From assembly GCA_951799445.1 (NCBI GenBank), contig OX637291.1, forward strand, positions 7,628,501 to 7,692,500: DNA of 64,000 nucleotides, read 5' to 3'. The notes below the pieces were generated by a model. That model did not search any database, was not told where the DNA came from, and saw only the letters and a program-made list of their open reading frames with translations. This document shows positions 9,958 through 22,690 of this stretch, piece after piece; position 1 is the stretch's first letter, and each line of letters starts with the position of its first letter. The DNA is from Pseudisothecium myosuroides. Lineage: Eukaryota; Streptophyta; Bryopsida; Hypnales; Lembophyllaceae. A program made the translations under genes and the position numbers.

Positions 9958-12900
9958 ATGCCATTGATCCCCAAACAAGACACGCCACCTCCGTTGAGCG
10001 CTGCCACGATGAGGGTTTACGCCATCTCGGACTTGCACACGGACTATGTGGCGAATATGGAGTGGGTGAAGAACTTGTCGCCGAGCCTTTACCAGGCCCA
10101 CACGCTCATCGTGGCTGGAGATGTCGCCAATTCCCTGGAGAATTTCACTATCACGATGCGGATCTTGAAGGAGAAGTTTCGGCATGTGTTTTTTGTGGCT
10201 GGGAACCATGACTTGTGGTGCAAGGACTCCGAAGGTAAGGATGTAAGTGACTTCTTCTCTTGGGGTTTAGTTACGACTAGAACGGAGCCTGTTGCAATGC
10301 AACGTAAGTCTCGTCAGGTCTCATAAAAAGTCTGCAAGGTTTCATTGAGAAGATGTTTGGATGTCATTAGGGTATAGCAAGAACAAATGAATGAATGTAA
10401 AATTGTGCAGATGAGAACGTGACACTTTTGGCATTTAATATAAGAGAAGATGTTTAAATGTTTTTGAAATGGTATATTTTTTCCTGAAAATCTTGTTTGA
10501 AGCTAGTGGTGGAGTTCATTTTGGTTTTGTTGCAATCGCCATTTCTTTGTCTTGGTTTTGAAACTGGTTCTCGTTGTTGGCGGGTTTCAGCTAGACTCTG
10601 TGACGAAATTGAGGATGCTGAATGATACGTGCGAGTCGCTAGGTGTGTGCACATCACCGAAGAAGTTGAACGGGGTCTGGATTTATCCGATTCTTTCATG
10701 GTATCACCAGGCAATGCATATGCTCCTCTCAACCTTATCAAAGCATAATTCACTCTCACTAGCTTGGTGATATCGTTGATTTCGTAACTGAGACAAGTTT
10801 TGTCACAATTCACTTCATAGTCTGGATTTGCTGAATTCAGCTGTCTTGCACCAATATTCTGTGTTTCAACTCATATCATTCTTTCGTATCTGCAGAGTTT
10901 TGATAAAGAGAGAAACATCGAAGGTTACAACATTCGCCCACCAGAGAAGGTACGGGCGTTATGAGTGACTTGGATTGTATCTGGTTGGAATTCTGAAAGC
11001 TTGTTGTTGCTAGGACGGCACAAGCCTTCACTGCAGGACTCTGTGTATGTGAAACTAGTCTGCTGCTGCTTCTTTAGGCGCTAAAGGATCAAGATACCTA
11101 AATTGGGCCGTCTTTTGAACCCTTGGAGTATGTCATGTGTGGAGCTTTTCTTGTCCAATCTTGCCTATTTTCTCATGCAATTATCTTCATTGATTTTGGT
11201 GGCTTGAGTTTCGGGCCTATTTGCTTTACTATTTTTACAATATGAGCAATATATTTGGTTCTTTGTAATCCATGGTCCTTGGTCCTTCAGATTTTGATAT
11301 CATTGGAGGTTTTCTAGTGTGTGCGCTGAAGGTTAATCATCTGTCTGTATGCAGGCTGCTTCTGACTTTAGGTTATGCAAATGGCCACTCCCTCTTGACG
11401 ACATGGTTGATGGTAGCCTTGCACGCTATTTTGACGAACTTAATTTGGAGGAGTTTCGAAGTGCAGTTGCAAACGACCAGAATGAGTGTCAGATTATTAC
11501 TTTCTCTCATTTTCTGCCCCGGTAAGCTTCCGACATCCCTCGTTGCTACTATCTTAGTTGAAATTTTTTTGCATCAACTTTACGTTTCAGATTGCCCGAG
11601 AATTTATCCTGCACTTCAATTTCTCAGCCTATAAATAGGATGAGGTGGATATGTGCAGAAATGGAAAGAGAATTCCAAACATCGTTTGCTAATCCCGAAG
11701 TGTCCCAATGGCCAGAAGACGAAATCCTGTCTTTCATAATTTCATCAATAGTACCTTTTTTGAAGTTACAATAAACAACCAAACTGGACTTTCTATTGAG
11801 TTTGGGTCGTTAGGGTTTAAGCCCGTCTAACAAGAGTTTCTTGTGACTGGACTCGGTATACAGGTTTGAGTTATGCCCGGAGAAGCGCATGTTGTTTTAC
11901 CCCAACTTGCCTAAAATCATAGGCTCTGATTGGTTGGAGGAAAGGCTGCGTACTATACATGGACCCCATGGCAGTCCAACTGCGTGTCATGTGTTTGGCC
12001 ATACACATTTCTGCTGGGATGCAACCTTAGACGGTGTCAGGTATTACGTGTTCAGCATGGCCTTCTTCGCCTCCCCTAGATAGTGTAATGGGGACGAAAC
12101 AAATATTGGACTAAGTAATGGACATCAAAGGCATGCTCATCAAATATAGTTTGCAAGTCAATACCTACCAAGCTACGGTAATGGGTGCGAGGCAGGTACT
12201 GACTTGCAAGTTATGTTTTATATCTTTGGCCTTGATTGTCATTATCGGACGTAAGGCAAATGGGATTTTTGGCTTACGCCCAAATGATCCTTTCAAATTA
12301 TATGTTTGGTACCTAATTCGCAAAGTCCAATCATTAGTAAGATCTTCGAGGTCATGTCAGTTGTTTATTCTACTTTCAAATTTTCAGCCATTGATTTTAG
12401 TATGTTAAAATGATCATACTACGGGTAGTCTGAGTCTGGCCTCAAAATTCAGCAGTGTATTTGAGGATAGTTACGTTTGTGCAGCTGAGTCTCGTTGTTT
12501 GCACATCTTCTAATCCAGATGCCTCACTAGTTTGTATGGATTAACATTATGGGTTCTATTCTCCTCTCAACTAGTGAGACTGTGTCACATCTTCAAAGGC
12601 TTGCATTTTCATATGTTGGATAGCTATTGGAGGCAACACCGGATGAGCTCTTTCGTTGTAGTCCATAAAAGGTCGTGTTTTGGCCATTTATGTATTTGAA
12701 GTTCATATGGCTGATACATAGAAATACTGTGGGAATTGGTTTCAGATACATTCAGTCCCCTCTAGCCTATCCGAAAGAACGAGAAAGGCGCATCAACGGA
12801 GGAACAGATTGGTTGCCATTGTGTGTTTACGATTCTGACAAGGGTGGGTTAGTGGAAGGTCCGCTGAACTGTCATTGGTCGAATTATTATCGGTTGAACC

Positions 12901-12971
12901 AAAGAGACCCAGACAACCTGGAGCTTGCACCTTGGGTAGCCAGTTTGTACCGCCCTGTGGTATCTTCTTAA
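9958..12971 (+). CDS. Calcineurin-like metallophosphoesterase, six exons
   Basis: Exons 9958-10242, 10591-10710, 10896-10949, 11355-11521, 11864-12040 and 12746-12971 join without a frame break to about 342 residues. The metal-binding signature of the superfamily is complete and in order: DLH in SDLHTDY (near residue 25), GD in VAGDVAN, GNHD in VAGNHDLW, a histidine in FSHFLPR, and GHTH in VFGHTHF near residue 265. The first ATG, 17 codons before the conserved MRVYAISDLH, is taken as the start; frames further upstream lack an ATG. No signal peptide is evident, so it is probably soluble. The substrate cannot be inferred: the superfamily hydrolyses many phosphoesters through a two-metal centre. 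Intron 2 uses a GC donor (exon end CACCAG at 10710, then GCAATG). Introns 4 and 5 contain open frames that are only read-through. Confidence 0.9.
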
Positions 12972-13785
12972 TGCTGAAAATAGAAATTTCACCTTATCAT
13001 CTAATAGTTGATTATTCGGAAGTTTGAATACATGTTTTTATGGATGAAAAAGCAATCCGTTTTTCTGTTGTTGTATTTTCTTACTGAATGTTTCAACTGA
13101 TATATAGATATGGAAGCAGTCTTCTTTGGCCACTTGGGTTCGAAATTTGTGAAGCAGGTTGTAAATATTGTTATACCAATTTTTACCTGCAAGTGCTTGT
13201 ATATTAAAATTTCAAACATTTGTGTGTCACTGATTTTGAGACTGATCCTTCAGTTTCTCTGTCCAGTGACAACAGATTTTTGATATGGTGTGGATCTCTG
13301 TGTGATTGCTCACTTTTGGGTGGTGTATTCCCCTAGTTATGATAATATGCTGCCACAGATTTCAGCTTGAGATAATCGAAGTTCAGTTCTCAAAAATGCT
13401 TGCAGAAGGGGTGTCAGCTCAGTATTCTGTTCCGAGATTTCAAAGTTCTTCCTGAATTCGGCCTTTCGCAATTCTGAGCCCAATGTCTTGTCTTCAAAAT
13501 ACCTTTCATTGCATAGAGTGTTCCAGGCTCGGAACCGAAAGCTTGGAGAAAGGAAACGCACCATCCAGCTGAGGAATTACTTACTCTTGAATTCACCAAC
13601 TGCGTCAATATATCAGTGAACCCAGACTCCTTTCATGGCATCCTCAATGGCAAAACGGCCTGGCGAAAATTTAACTTTTGCTTGTCATCCATTTAGAACT
13701 CAAGAGTACAATCCTTGGAATCACTTTAAAAAAACATATGAAATCCAGATTTGGACATAAGAAGCATGCTATATATTAGATATTT
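12972..13785. other. 3' flank of the metallophosphoesterase gene
   Basis: Contains the presumed 3' UTR and about 800 bp of unassigned DNA. A minus-strand frame at 13337-13608 has no recognised motif and no splice context. The repeated B3 unit begins near 13790. Confidence 0.4.
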
Positions 13786-15275
13786 AAATGCCATGGCAAA
13801 GCATCCTTAGAAAAAGAAAATCACTCAATTAGCACTAGGCATGTGCATAGTAAACATTTCAATTTTATTTAAATAGAATCTCAATGCGCAAGGGTATTAT
13901 TGGACAATCCACCTCAAGATTGCCTTGTGTAATTTTTGGAAATTAATTTTCTATCTATAGTTGCTAGCACATTGTACATCAATATGTGAGTATATCACAA
14001 TTTGTAGTCCAAGTGGTAGGTGACCAAAGAAGAAAATCAAGTTTCACCATTGGTTTTATAGAAAAAGATGGAGTAACTTGCAATAATGATATTTTTTGCT
14101 TTTCAAAAATTCAAAAATTTGCAATATCCTATTCCCCCTATAACCACTTTAATAGTATATTCTAGATTTTTTGGTGAACTTGTAAAAACTTATTATGTTT
14201 GGTACAATTTGGATTAATATAGTCAAATTCGCCTAATTATATTGTAGTAAACTGGCTAATTACTTCCAACTGAGACCTCTTAAAAATTTAAAGGTGGCTA
14301 GGCTTATGATCCCTTAATTGAATAATAGAATCCTTCATTCAATATGCTTCTATTTTGCAATTATTATGAATGAACTTTTCTATATTAACATTTTAAAGAT
14401 GAAATCACGTGTGGTCTATATTATAACACTTTTAGATTTTTTTTGTGAATATTTGAAAGTAGAATTGCAAACTTTTGAAGAAAAAATGAACAAAATTCAT
14501 ATCAAAAAGAAAACATGATTCAAAAAATATAATTTTTGGCCAAAAGCATCATGTTACACTAAAAAATATCATGCTTTGAACCAAATTTCCATGTCTTTTG
14601 TTAGATGCCCATCTAATGCCATCTATAGAAAATAAGAAGACTATGGTTATAGGATTTTCAAATTTCAAATTTCAATAAAGTATGTTCATTTAGAATTTTT
14701 AATTGGGGTATAAACTAGACTTGATAAACTTTATTCATTTAAATGGGCTAAAACTCAAAAAAGAGTATGTTTATAGCTAAACTTCAAATTAGGAGCAACG
14801 ATCTAGAGCTTCTAGAATTCACTATATGCTATTGTATTCCATGTATTTAACATCTTCTTCTATAAACAAGTCAATAATACCTCAATGAGTGGAATTTCCA
14901 ACACAAATGCTTTCAAGCATGATCCTCAGAAAAAAATTTGGATGAAAATTTTGTCTTTTCCGTTCTACAATGCTCTTTTGCCTAAAGAGTGTACAAAAAC
15001 AAATCGTTGCTCTGGAAATGTAAGGTAAACTATTCCATCATTAGAAAAAGAATGTACCCTCTAAGGGGTTGTTTTATAGTGTAAAGAACTTGGTAGGAAA
15101 GAGTTTTATTTACTCTCTAATTGGAGTAATTATTGAGTAATTAGCCAATGTATCACATAAAGGAATGGTCCAAAATTTTGGCCTAAAAACAGGGACTCTA
15201 AGTACAAGTCAACATTTGTCTTGGTTGAAGTTGACCTATCCCTTTTTCAAGGCTCACTATTCACTCTGGATGTAT

Positions 15276-15460
15276 AAATGCCAAGCTTTGGGGGGCAACA
15301 ACTCTCAATCATTGTGCACTTTGGATTTACTAATGCCAGGCTTCTAGGGGGGCAACAACTCTCAATCACTGTACACTTTGGATTTACTCCTAATGCCAGG
15401 CTTCTACGAGGGCAACAACTCTCAATCACTGTTTACTTTCGATTTATTAATGCCAATTTT
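15276..15460 (+). repeat. 57-bp minisatellite, unit 1
   Basis: About three and a half copies of a unit with the core GGGGGGCAACAACTCTCAAT followed by CACTGT...ACTTTGGATTTACTAATGCCAGGCTTCTA. Corresponding arrays lie at about 19960-20145 and 26220-26460, with different copy numbers. Confidence 0.85.
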
Positions 15461-15705
15461 GAAAAAGAGACTTTCGTTGATTCTGTATGAGAAGTACTTT
15501 TGTCAGAATCAAACTCTGAAGTTGTCAAAATCAAACTAGGAATAGCTAGATTTGGAATTGGGAAGTTGAAATTACCTGTGCCTACGTGGTGGCACTAATG
15601 CCAACGTGGACATTGTAACTATTCAACTCTTTTCTAAATTTAGTTATACAAATAGTAAAAAAACTCACATACCCTGAGAGGGTTCAATTTCTTCCTAATG
15701 CCTAG

Positions 15706-15816
15706 ACCAAATGGCAGCAAGCCCATTGTGGACTAAATTATGTTAGTAGTATACGTTTCAGAACGTACACTATTAACATAAATTAATAGCCCACAATGGG
15801 CTTGCTCTCATTTGGT
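15706..15816. mobile_element. Promoter foldback element, unit 1
   Basis: A 111-bp palindrome: ACCAAATGGCAGCAAGCCCA at the left is the near-complement of TGGGCTTGCTCTCATTTGGT at the right. It lies about 350 bp upstream of the B3 start codon. Counterparts are at 20388-20508 and 26703-26823. Confidence 0.75.
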
Positions 15817-16167
15817 AGTTTACCTTATCTTGCACTAACCTGCAGGTGTGAAATTAGTACCTACATTTACTCGGAGCACCGCAGCCAGTCAGTTTCAAAT
15901 AGAGTGGTGGATGACCACAGCCACTTCAGAGCCAGGTACTTATACACAAGGCAATTAAGGTATAGTATTGAGTATTCACTGGACTGTACGTTTGATAGTT
16001 TCTCTGTTTGGCTGGGGATGGCAAGCTCTTGCATCCCGGCCATTCATTCACCCCGTTCGCTCGTTTACATTTGACGTTTCCCAAGCACAGTTCCTTCAAG
16101 GAGGTTAAATTTTGACTGTCAAACAGCTGCTAATTGCTCACCACCTCCTCGATCAGCCCAGTTGGAT

Positions 16168-17984
16168 ATGGCGGAGCCTGAGGGAAGCTGCACAGTCACG
16201 CCGAATCCAATGCGTGAAACCAGTACTCAATGCTCATCTCCCTATTTCGTGAAGATCATTCGCAGCTTCAATATGGACAATGGCGCACTGGTAAGCAAGC
16301 AATTAATCACACATAGCATGCAGTGGCTGACATTAGAAAAAACAAGTACCAAAAAATAGTAGAACTACCTTCATATTAGAGACTGTGATTCTGTGAATGC
16401 CGAAGTGCTGCATTTGAATGTTTAGTACTTGAGGAGTGGTTTTAGCACCGTAAGCTGTAAGTTTATGAAGATCACATGGCGTTTAGCCTCTCATAACTTT
16501 TGAGCAGCACAATGAAAGGGTCGATCAGAGCTTTTTGTGTTGCATATCTGTTTCTCGGCTCAATTGGGATGCTACAAACTCGTGGAATGACAATGTGCAG
16601 GAGCTTCCAGCAAAGTTTGTCAAGGAGCATGGACTCAATTTACCAAAGCTTGTCAAGCTGCAAGGACCCAGTGGCCAGACAACGTCTGTGCACCTCCGAG
16701 TCACGTCCACTGCTGGTCAAGACCGGATACACTTCCGTGGAGCTGCGTGGAAAGCTTTCGTGGTTGAAAATGGGATCAAGGTGAGCAGTGGATTTTAATT
16801 GGAGCTGGAAAATGAGATCATGTGGGTAAAACTGTAGCTAAGTTCAAATTTAACGCCGAAGAGTGCGCATTCACAGTGAAATGTAGCTAAATTTGGCCAA
16901 ATTTGGAACCATTGCATTAGGTGGGCCATCAGTTGGTTTTCTCCCTCGTCTCCATGTCCACTTTCACCGTGGGATTCTTGGAAAACTCTGCATCACCTGC
17001 ACCTGTCAACAAGCATAGCGCCTCTGTGGAACAACGATTCAACGTCCCAAACTCTAGTACCAGGACCGAAATGAGGAGCAGTACTAGACCATCTGGGAAC
17101 GTGAAGAACGACGTCGTTTACACAATTGGTACTTTGAAATACAAGTCAGACGTGGAGGCTCTTTTGGAGAATCTTTGGTGCCCCCATTTTGTCACGGTTA
17201 TGGGGCGGTCCAACGTATGCGAGGGTCGTTCTGGCAACGCACTTGTAAGCCCACACCAAGCCTGCACCTTTTATGGACTTAGATTCAGCACACAAAAAGT
17301 CGAAAGAAGTGTCGAAAGAAATTCCCTTCCTCGTAGTGTAAGAAGATTTGCAAGACGAGCTAAGCAGAGTGTTCTTGTTTGCATCTGTGATCAGAAACGT
17401 ACTAAGAATTAACCGTTGAAGGACCATGGATTATTGGTTCTAAAATTGGTTCAATTTGATTGAGCAGATTGTGAGTCATCTAGACTCAGATAGGGTGAAG
17501 TTTTATATCAACAAAATCAGTGAAAAACATTGTATATGTTGGGTAAATAAGAACTATGATTCAACTAAAGACAGTCCCCACCGGGGTCCCCACATGACCA
17601 ACTCAAAACTTCTAGGAAAATCTATGAGGCCCAAGTGGCAGAGTCCATTGTCATGTGGCAAATTCTTGACTTGAGTGCCTGCTTCTGTGTTTGTAGTATG
17701 TGCCAGTGAAGTTCCTGGAGAAGTATGGAAAGTACTTCACCGAGGTTCATTTTTTTCGAGGGCCCTCTGGGGGTTCAGTGGAGGTCCGATTCTCACCAGG
17801 GACCAAGGTGGCGCTTTTCACAACTGGGTGGAAAGCTTTCCACAAAGAAAACGGCATTCGGTTGGGCGATGTGCTGCTCTTCTCTCTTGAAACCCCTGCG
17901 CATTGGCTTGTCCAAGTGGTTGAAAACGGACGCTCGGAGGACCCGGGAATTGGAGAATTGTGCAACCGGAGTGACATTGACTAG
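16168..17984 (+). CDS. Double-B3-domain protein, copy 1
   Basis: Exons 16168-16290, 16601-16780, 16921-17244 and 17697-17984 give an uninterrupted frame of about 304 residues. B3 domain 1 (about residues 25-125) starts with FVKIIRSF and LPAKFVKEHG and ends with WKAFVVENGIK, GHQLVFSL. Domain 2 (about 190-290) starts with CPHFVTVMGRSN, has VPVKFLEKYG and GWKAFHKENGIRLGDVLLF. B3 domains bind DNA in plant transcription factors, and an arrangement of two without other domains is typical of the REM class. All junctions are phase 0, and both B3 domains are split by an intron after a conserved (G/N)AL. No nuclear signal is obvious beyond basic patches in the linker. An alternative product ends in intron 3 (stop at 17410-17412). 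A neighbouring duplicate gene lies on each downstream unit. Confidence 0.88.
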
Positions 17985-18866
17985 TAGCTAGAGGGTGCCA
18001 CACTCTCAGCAAAGCATTCTTCAGTAAGTTTTCCTTGAAAGACCAAGAGAAGCTGTGCATCCAAGCCACTTTATTTCATATTTCTTGGACTCTTGTGGAA
18101 TTAGTTCTCAATTTTCGAAGTTGGACGACATTTTCCTTGAAAGACCAAGAGAAGCTGTGCATCCAACCCACTCTAAGGGCATTGCAAATCATGCTTCAGA
18201 AAAGGAAAATCACTCAATTATCACTAGTAGGCATGTGCATAGTGAACATTTTAGTTTTATTTGGAGGAAATTTCGATGCGCAAGGTTTTTTTTTAGGAAT
18301 TTAGGACAACCCACCTCAAGGTTACCTCATGTATCAATTATTTGGAAAGGTATTACCTATCTATTGTTGCTAGCACATTGGAGACCAATATGTGAGTATA
18401 TCACAATTTATAGTCCAAGTGGTAGGTGACCAAAGGAGAAAGTCAAGTTTCACCATTGGTTTATAGAGAAATATGGACTAACTTGCAGTAGTGATGTTTT
18501 TTGCTTTTAAAAAATTAAAGAATTTGTTATATCCTAGTGCTTATGATAGCTACTTTAATAGAATATTCTAGATTTTTTGGTAAATTTGTAAAAATTTATT
18601 ATGCTTAGTACAATTTGGAATACTATTGTCAAATTTGCCTAATTATATAGTAGTAAACTGGCTAATTACCTCCAACTGAGACCTCTTGAAACTTTACAGG
18701 CCAAGCTTATGATACCTTAGTTGAACAATGGAACCCTTCATTCAATTTGCTTCTATTTTGCAATTATTATGAATGAAATTTTTTATGTTGACATTTTAGA
18801 GATTAGATCACATGTGGTCTATATCATAACACTTTTAGATTTTCTTGTGAATATTTGAAAGTATTA

Positions 18867-19278
18867 GGGTGAATGCAAGAAACACCTACCAATTTTGTTG
18901 TGTTTTGAGAGTACTAATGATTTTTTTCTAGAGTACTTTAAAATTAGAAAAATAAAATTATAATTTAAAAAAAAATATGGCTAATGTGTATACCTTTAAG
19001 ATGAAGGTAACCACCAAAGGAAAATTTTCTAAGCAGAAGAACTAGAAAAGTGGCAAATCTCAAGAAAATGGATATTTTGATGTTATAATTAGTTTAAAAT
19101 AGGAAAAATAAATAAATACATAAAATGAAAATTGACCATTTGTAACAACTCTATAGAGATGGTCATTCACCCAAAAAAACTCTAAAATAATATTTTATAT
19201 GTTTCAAAATGCAAGTAGAAAGAAGCGCACTTTGTGGACTTTTGTACCACATAAAAGAATTTTGAGCTGAAATTTGTG
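18867..19278. mobile_element. Truncated GGGTGAATGCAAG transposon in unit 2
   Basis: The left end GGGTGAATGCAAGAAACACC and the next about 370 bp match the complete copy at 24657-25389. It then breaks near 19258 into a short segment (AATTTTGAGCTGAAATTT) that is inverted relative to the complete copy. The right terminus is missing. Confidence 0.75.
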
Positions 19279-19959
19279 CTTTGAACCAAATTTCTATATC
19301 TTTCCTAAGATGTTTCATCTATTGCCATCTATTGAAAATTAGAAGACTCTGGTTATAGATTTCCAAATTCCAAATTTTAGAAAAGTATGTTCCTTTAAAT
19401 TGTTTAATTGGACTTGATAAACTTTATTCTTTTAAGTGGGCTATTTCAAAGAAGAGTATGTTTATGGCTAAAATTCAAATTTAGTAGCAAGGAATTAGAA
19501 CTTTTAGAGTACACTACATGATATTGTATTCCATGGATTCAACATCCTCTTCTATAAACAAATCAATTTTGATACCTCAATGAGTGGAATTTCCAGTTGA
19601 CACAAATGCTTTCAAGCATGACCCCCGGGAAAAAAAAGTAGATAAATTTTTTTGCCTTTTCTGTTCTACAAAGCTCCTTGTGCTAAAGCGTTTGCAAAAA
19701 TAAACTATTCCATCATTAAGAAAAAAAAATGTACCTTCTAAGGAGTTGTTTTGTAGAGTAAAGAACTTGGTGGGAAAGAGTTTTATTCACTTTCTAATTG
19801 GAATAACTATTGAGTGATTAGCCAATGTATTACATAAAGGAATGGTCCAAAATTTTGGCCTAGAAACGGGGACCTTAAGTGCAAGTCAACATCTATCTTG
19901 GTTGAAGTTGACTGTGTATTTATCCCTTTTTCCGAACTCACTATTGACTCTAGATTTAT

Positions 19960-20145
19960 TAATGCCAAGTTTTGGGGGGGCAACAACTCTCAATCATTGT
20001 TCACTTTGGATTCACTAATGCCAGGCTTCTAGGGGGGCAACAACTCTCAATTACTGTTCTGGCTTTGGATTTACTAATGCCAGGCTTCTAGGGGGGCAAC
20101 AAGTCTCAATCATTGGGCACTTTGGATTTATTAATGCCAATTTTG
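19960..20145 (+). repeat. 57-bp minisatellite, unit 2
   Basis: Three to four copies of the GGGGGGCAACAACTCTCAAT-centred unit, equivalent to the arrays in units 1 and 3. Confidence 0.85.
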
Positions 20146-20387
20146 AAAAAGAGACTTCCATTCATTTTGTATTGAAAGTGCTTTTGTCAAAATCAAACTC
20201 TAAAGTCATCAAAATCAAACTGGGAATAGAGATTTGGAATTGGAAAGTTGAAATTACCTGTGCCTACGTGGTGGCACTAATGTCAACGTGGACTTTGTAA
20301 CTACTGAGCTCTTTTCTGAACTTAATTATGCAAATAGTAAAAAAGCTCACAAACCCTTCAAGGGTTCAATTTCTTCTTAAAGTCTAG

Positions 20388-20508
20388 ACCAAATGGAAGC
20401 AAGCCCACTGTGGGCTAAATTATGTTAGAAGTGTACATTTCAGAATAATTTGAATGTACACCACTAACATGATTTAGCCCACAAACGAATGGCTTGCTCT
20501 CATTTGGT
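20388..20508. mobile_element. Promoter foldback element, unit 2
   Basis: A 121-bp palindrome with ACCAAATGGAAGCAAGCCCA and TGGCTTGCTCTCATTTGGT ends. It is essentially identical to 26703-26823 and more diverged from 15706-15816, which supports units 2 and 3 being the closest pair. Confidence 0.75.
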
Positions 20509-20883
20509 CTGGAATGGGGTTTGCCAACATAAATTAGTACCTGCGTTACTCGGAGCAGCGCAGCCAGTCAGTTTCAAATAAATAGAGTAGTGGATGACCA
20601 GACTTCAGAGCCCGGTACTCATACACAAGGCAATTAAGGTATAAGTTAGTATGGAGTATTCATAATTTCATACGTTTTGATGGTTTCTCTGTTTGGCTGG
20701 GGATGGCAAGCCCTTGCATCCCGGCCATTCATTCACCCCATTCGCTCGTTTACATTGATGTTTTCACAAGCACAGTTCCTTCGAGGGCGTTGGTTATATT
20801 TTCACTGGAAGGATCATCAAACAAGAACATTCCCCAGCTGCTAATTGCTCACCACCTCCTAGCTCGATCAGCCCAGTTGGAAT

Positions 20884-22690
20884 ATGGCGGAGCCTGAGGG
20901 AAGCAGCACAATCACGCCGAATCCAATGCGTGAAACCGCTACTCAATGCTCATCTCCCTCTTTCGTGAAGACCATTCGAGGCTTCAATATGGACAGGGGT
21001 GCACTGGTAATCCAGCAACTAATCACACCTCGCATGCAGTGGCTGAATTTAGAAAAAAACGAGTACCAAAAAATAGTAGAATCACCTTCATATTAGAGAC
21101 TGTGAATGCCGAAGTGCTGCATTTGAATGTTTAGTACTTGACGAGTGGTTTAAGCACCGCAGGCTGTAAGTTTATGAAAATCACTATTGGGAGCACTGAT
21201 CACTGGCGATTTAGCCTCTCGTACCTTACTAGCAGCACAATGAAAGGGTCTCAGAGCTTTTTGTGTAGCATACCTGTTTCTCGGCTCAATTGGGATGCTA
21301 CAAACTCGTGGAATGACCATGTGCAGGAGCTTCCAGCAAAGTTTGTCAAGGAGCATGGACTCAATTTCCCAAAGCTTGTCAAGCTGCAAGGACCCAGTGG
21401 CCAGACAACGTCTGTGCACCTGCGAGTCACGTCCCCTGGTGATCAGGACCGGATGCACTTCCGTGGAGCTGCGTGGAAAGCTTTCGTGGTTGAAAATGGG
21501 ATCAAGGTGAGCAGTGGATTTTAATTGGAGCTGGAAAATGAGATCATGTGGGTAAAACTGTAGCTAGATTCAAATTTAACGCCGAAGAATGCGCATTCAC
21601 AGTGAAATGTAGCTAAATTTGGCCATACTTGGAACCATTGCATTAGGTGGGCCATCAGTTGGTTTTCTCCCTCGTCTCCATGTCCACTTTCACCGTGGGA
21701 TTCTTGGAAAACTCTGCATCACCTGCACCTTTCAACAAGCATAGCGCCTCTGTGGAACAACGATTCAACATCCCAAATTCTAGTACCAGGACCGAAATGA
21801 GGAGCAGTACTAGACCATCTGGGAACGTGAAGAACGACGTCGTTTACCCAAATGGTACTTTGAAATACAAGTCAGACGTGGAGGCTCTTTTGGAGAATCT
21901 TTGGTGCCCCCATTTTGTCACGGTTATGGGGCGGTCCAACGTATGCGAGGGTCGTTCTGGCAACGCACTTGTAAGCCCACACCAAGCCTGCACCTTTTAT
22001 GGACTTAGATTCAGCACACAAAAAGTCGAAAGGAGTGTCGAAATAGAGTCCCTTTCTGGTAGTGTAAGAAGATTTGCAAGACGAGCTAAGCAGAGTGTTC
22101 TTGTTTTCATCTGTGATCAGAAACGTGCTAAGAATTAACCGTTGAAGGACCAAGGATTCGAGGGTCAAAAATTGGTTCAATTTGATTGATCAGATTGTGA
22201 GTCAACGTAATTCAAATAGGATGAAGTTTTATATCAACAAAATCAGTGAAAAACATTTGTATATATATGTTGGGAAAATAAGAACTATGAATCAACTAAA
22301 GATGACCAACTCAAAACTTCTAGGAAAATCTATGAGGCTCAAGCGGCAGAGTCCATTGTCATGACTTGTGTACCTGCTTCTGTGTTGTAGTATGTACCAG
22401 TGAAGTTCCTGGAGAAGTATGAAAAGTATCTCACCGAGGTTCAATATTTTCGAGGGCCATCTGGGAGTTCAGTGGAGGTCCGATTCGCAGCAGGGACTCG
22501 ACCAGGGACCAAGGTGGGGCGTTTCACAACTGGGTGGAAAGCTTTCCACAATGAAAACGGCATTCGATTGGGCGATGTGCTGCTGTTCTCTCTTAAAACC
22601 CCTGCGCATTGGCTTGTCCAAGTGGTTGAAAATGGACGCTCGGAGGACCCGGGAATTGGAGAATTGTGCAACCGGAGTGATATAGACTAG
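20884..22690 (+). CDS. Double-B3-domain protein, copy 2
   Basis: Exons 20884-21006, 21327-21506, 21647-21970 and 22391-22690 join to about 308 residues with the same phase-0 structure as copy 1. Domain 1 carries FVKTIRGF, LPAKFVKEHGLNFPKL and WKAFVVENGIK; domain 2 carries VPVKFLEKYEKYLTEV and GWKAFHNENGIRLGDVLLF. It differs from copy 1 mainly by substitutions and a four-residue insertion in domain 2 around AAGTRPGTK. The predicted role is a REM-like DNA-binding regulator in the nucleus. Intron 1 stays open in frame into exon 2 from about 21138, so intron retention would give a domain-1-only start variant; that is speculative. Confidence 0.88.

Larger units (their letters stand above)
13790..18177 (+). 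repeat. Tandem unit 1 of the B3-gene triplication
   Basis: Begins near AATCACTCAATTAGCACTAGGCATG-like sequence at about 13820 and runs through the 57-bp minisatellite, the promoter foldback and the four-exon B3 gene to a 3' flank. The same order is seen from about 18178 and about 23972. This unit lacks the transposon found in units 2 and 3 and so shows the empty site at about 14461. Confidence 0.8.

Noticed and set aside
11592..11774. Alternative coding exon after the HFLPR histidine in the metallophosphoesterase gene
   Set aside because: It keeps the frame but lacks family motifs; the exon at 11864-12040 continues with the conserved PEKR, YPNLPK and GHTH sequence.
15276..15460. CRISPR-like array
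   Set aside because: Repeats are contiguous 57-bp minisatellite units without unique spacers, in plant nuclear DNA.
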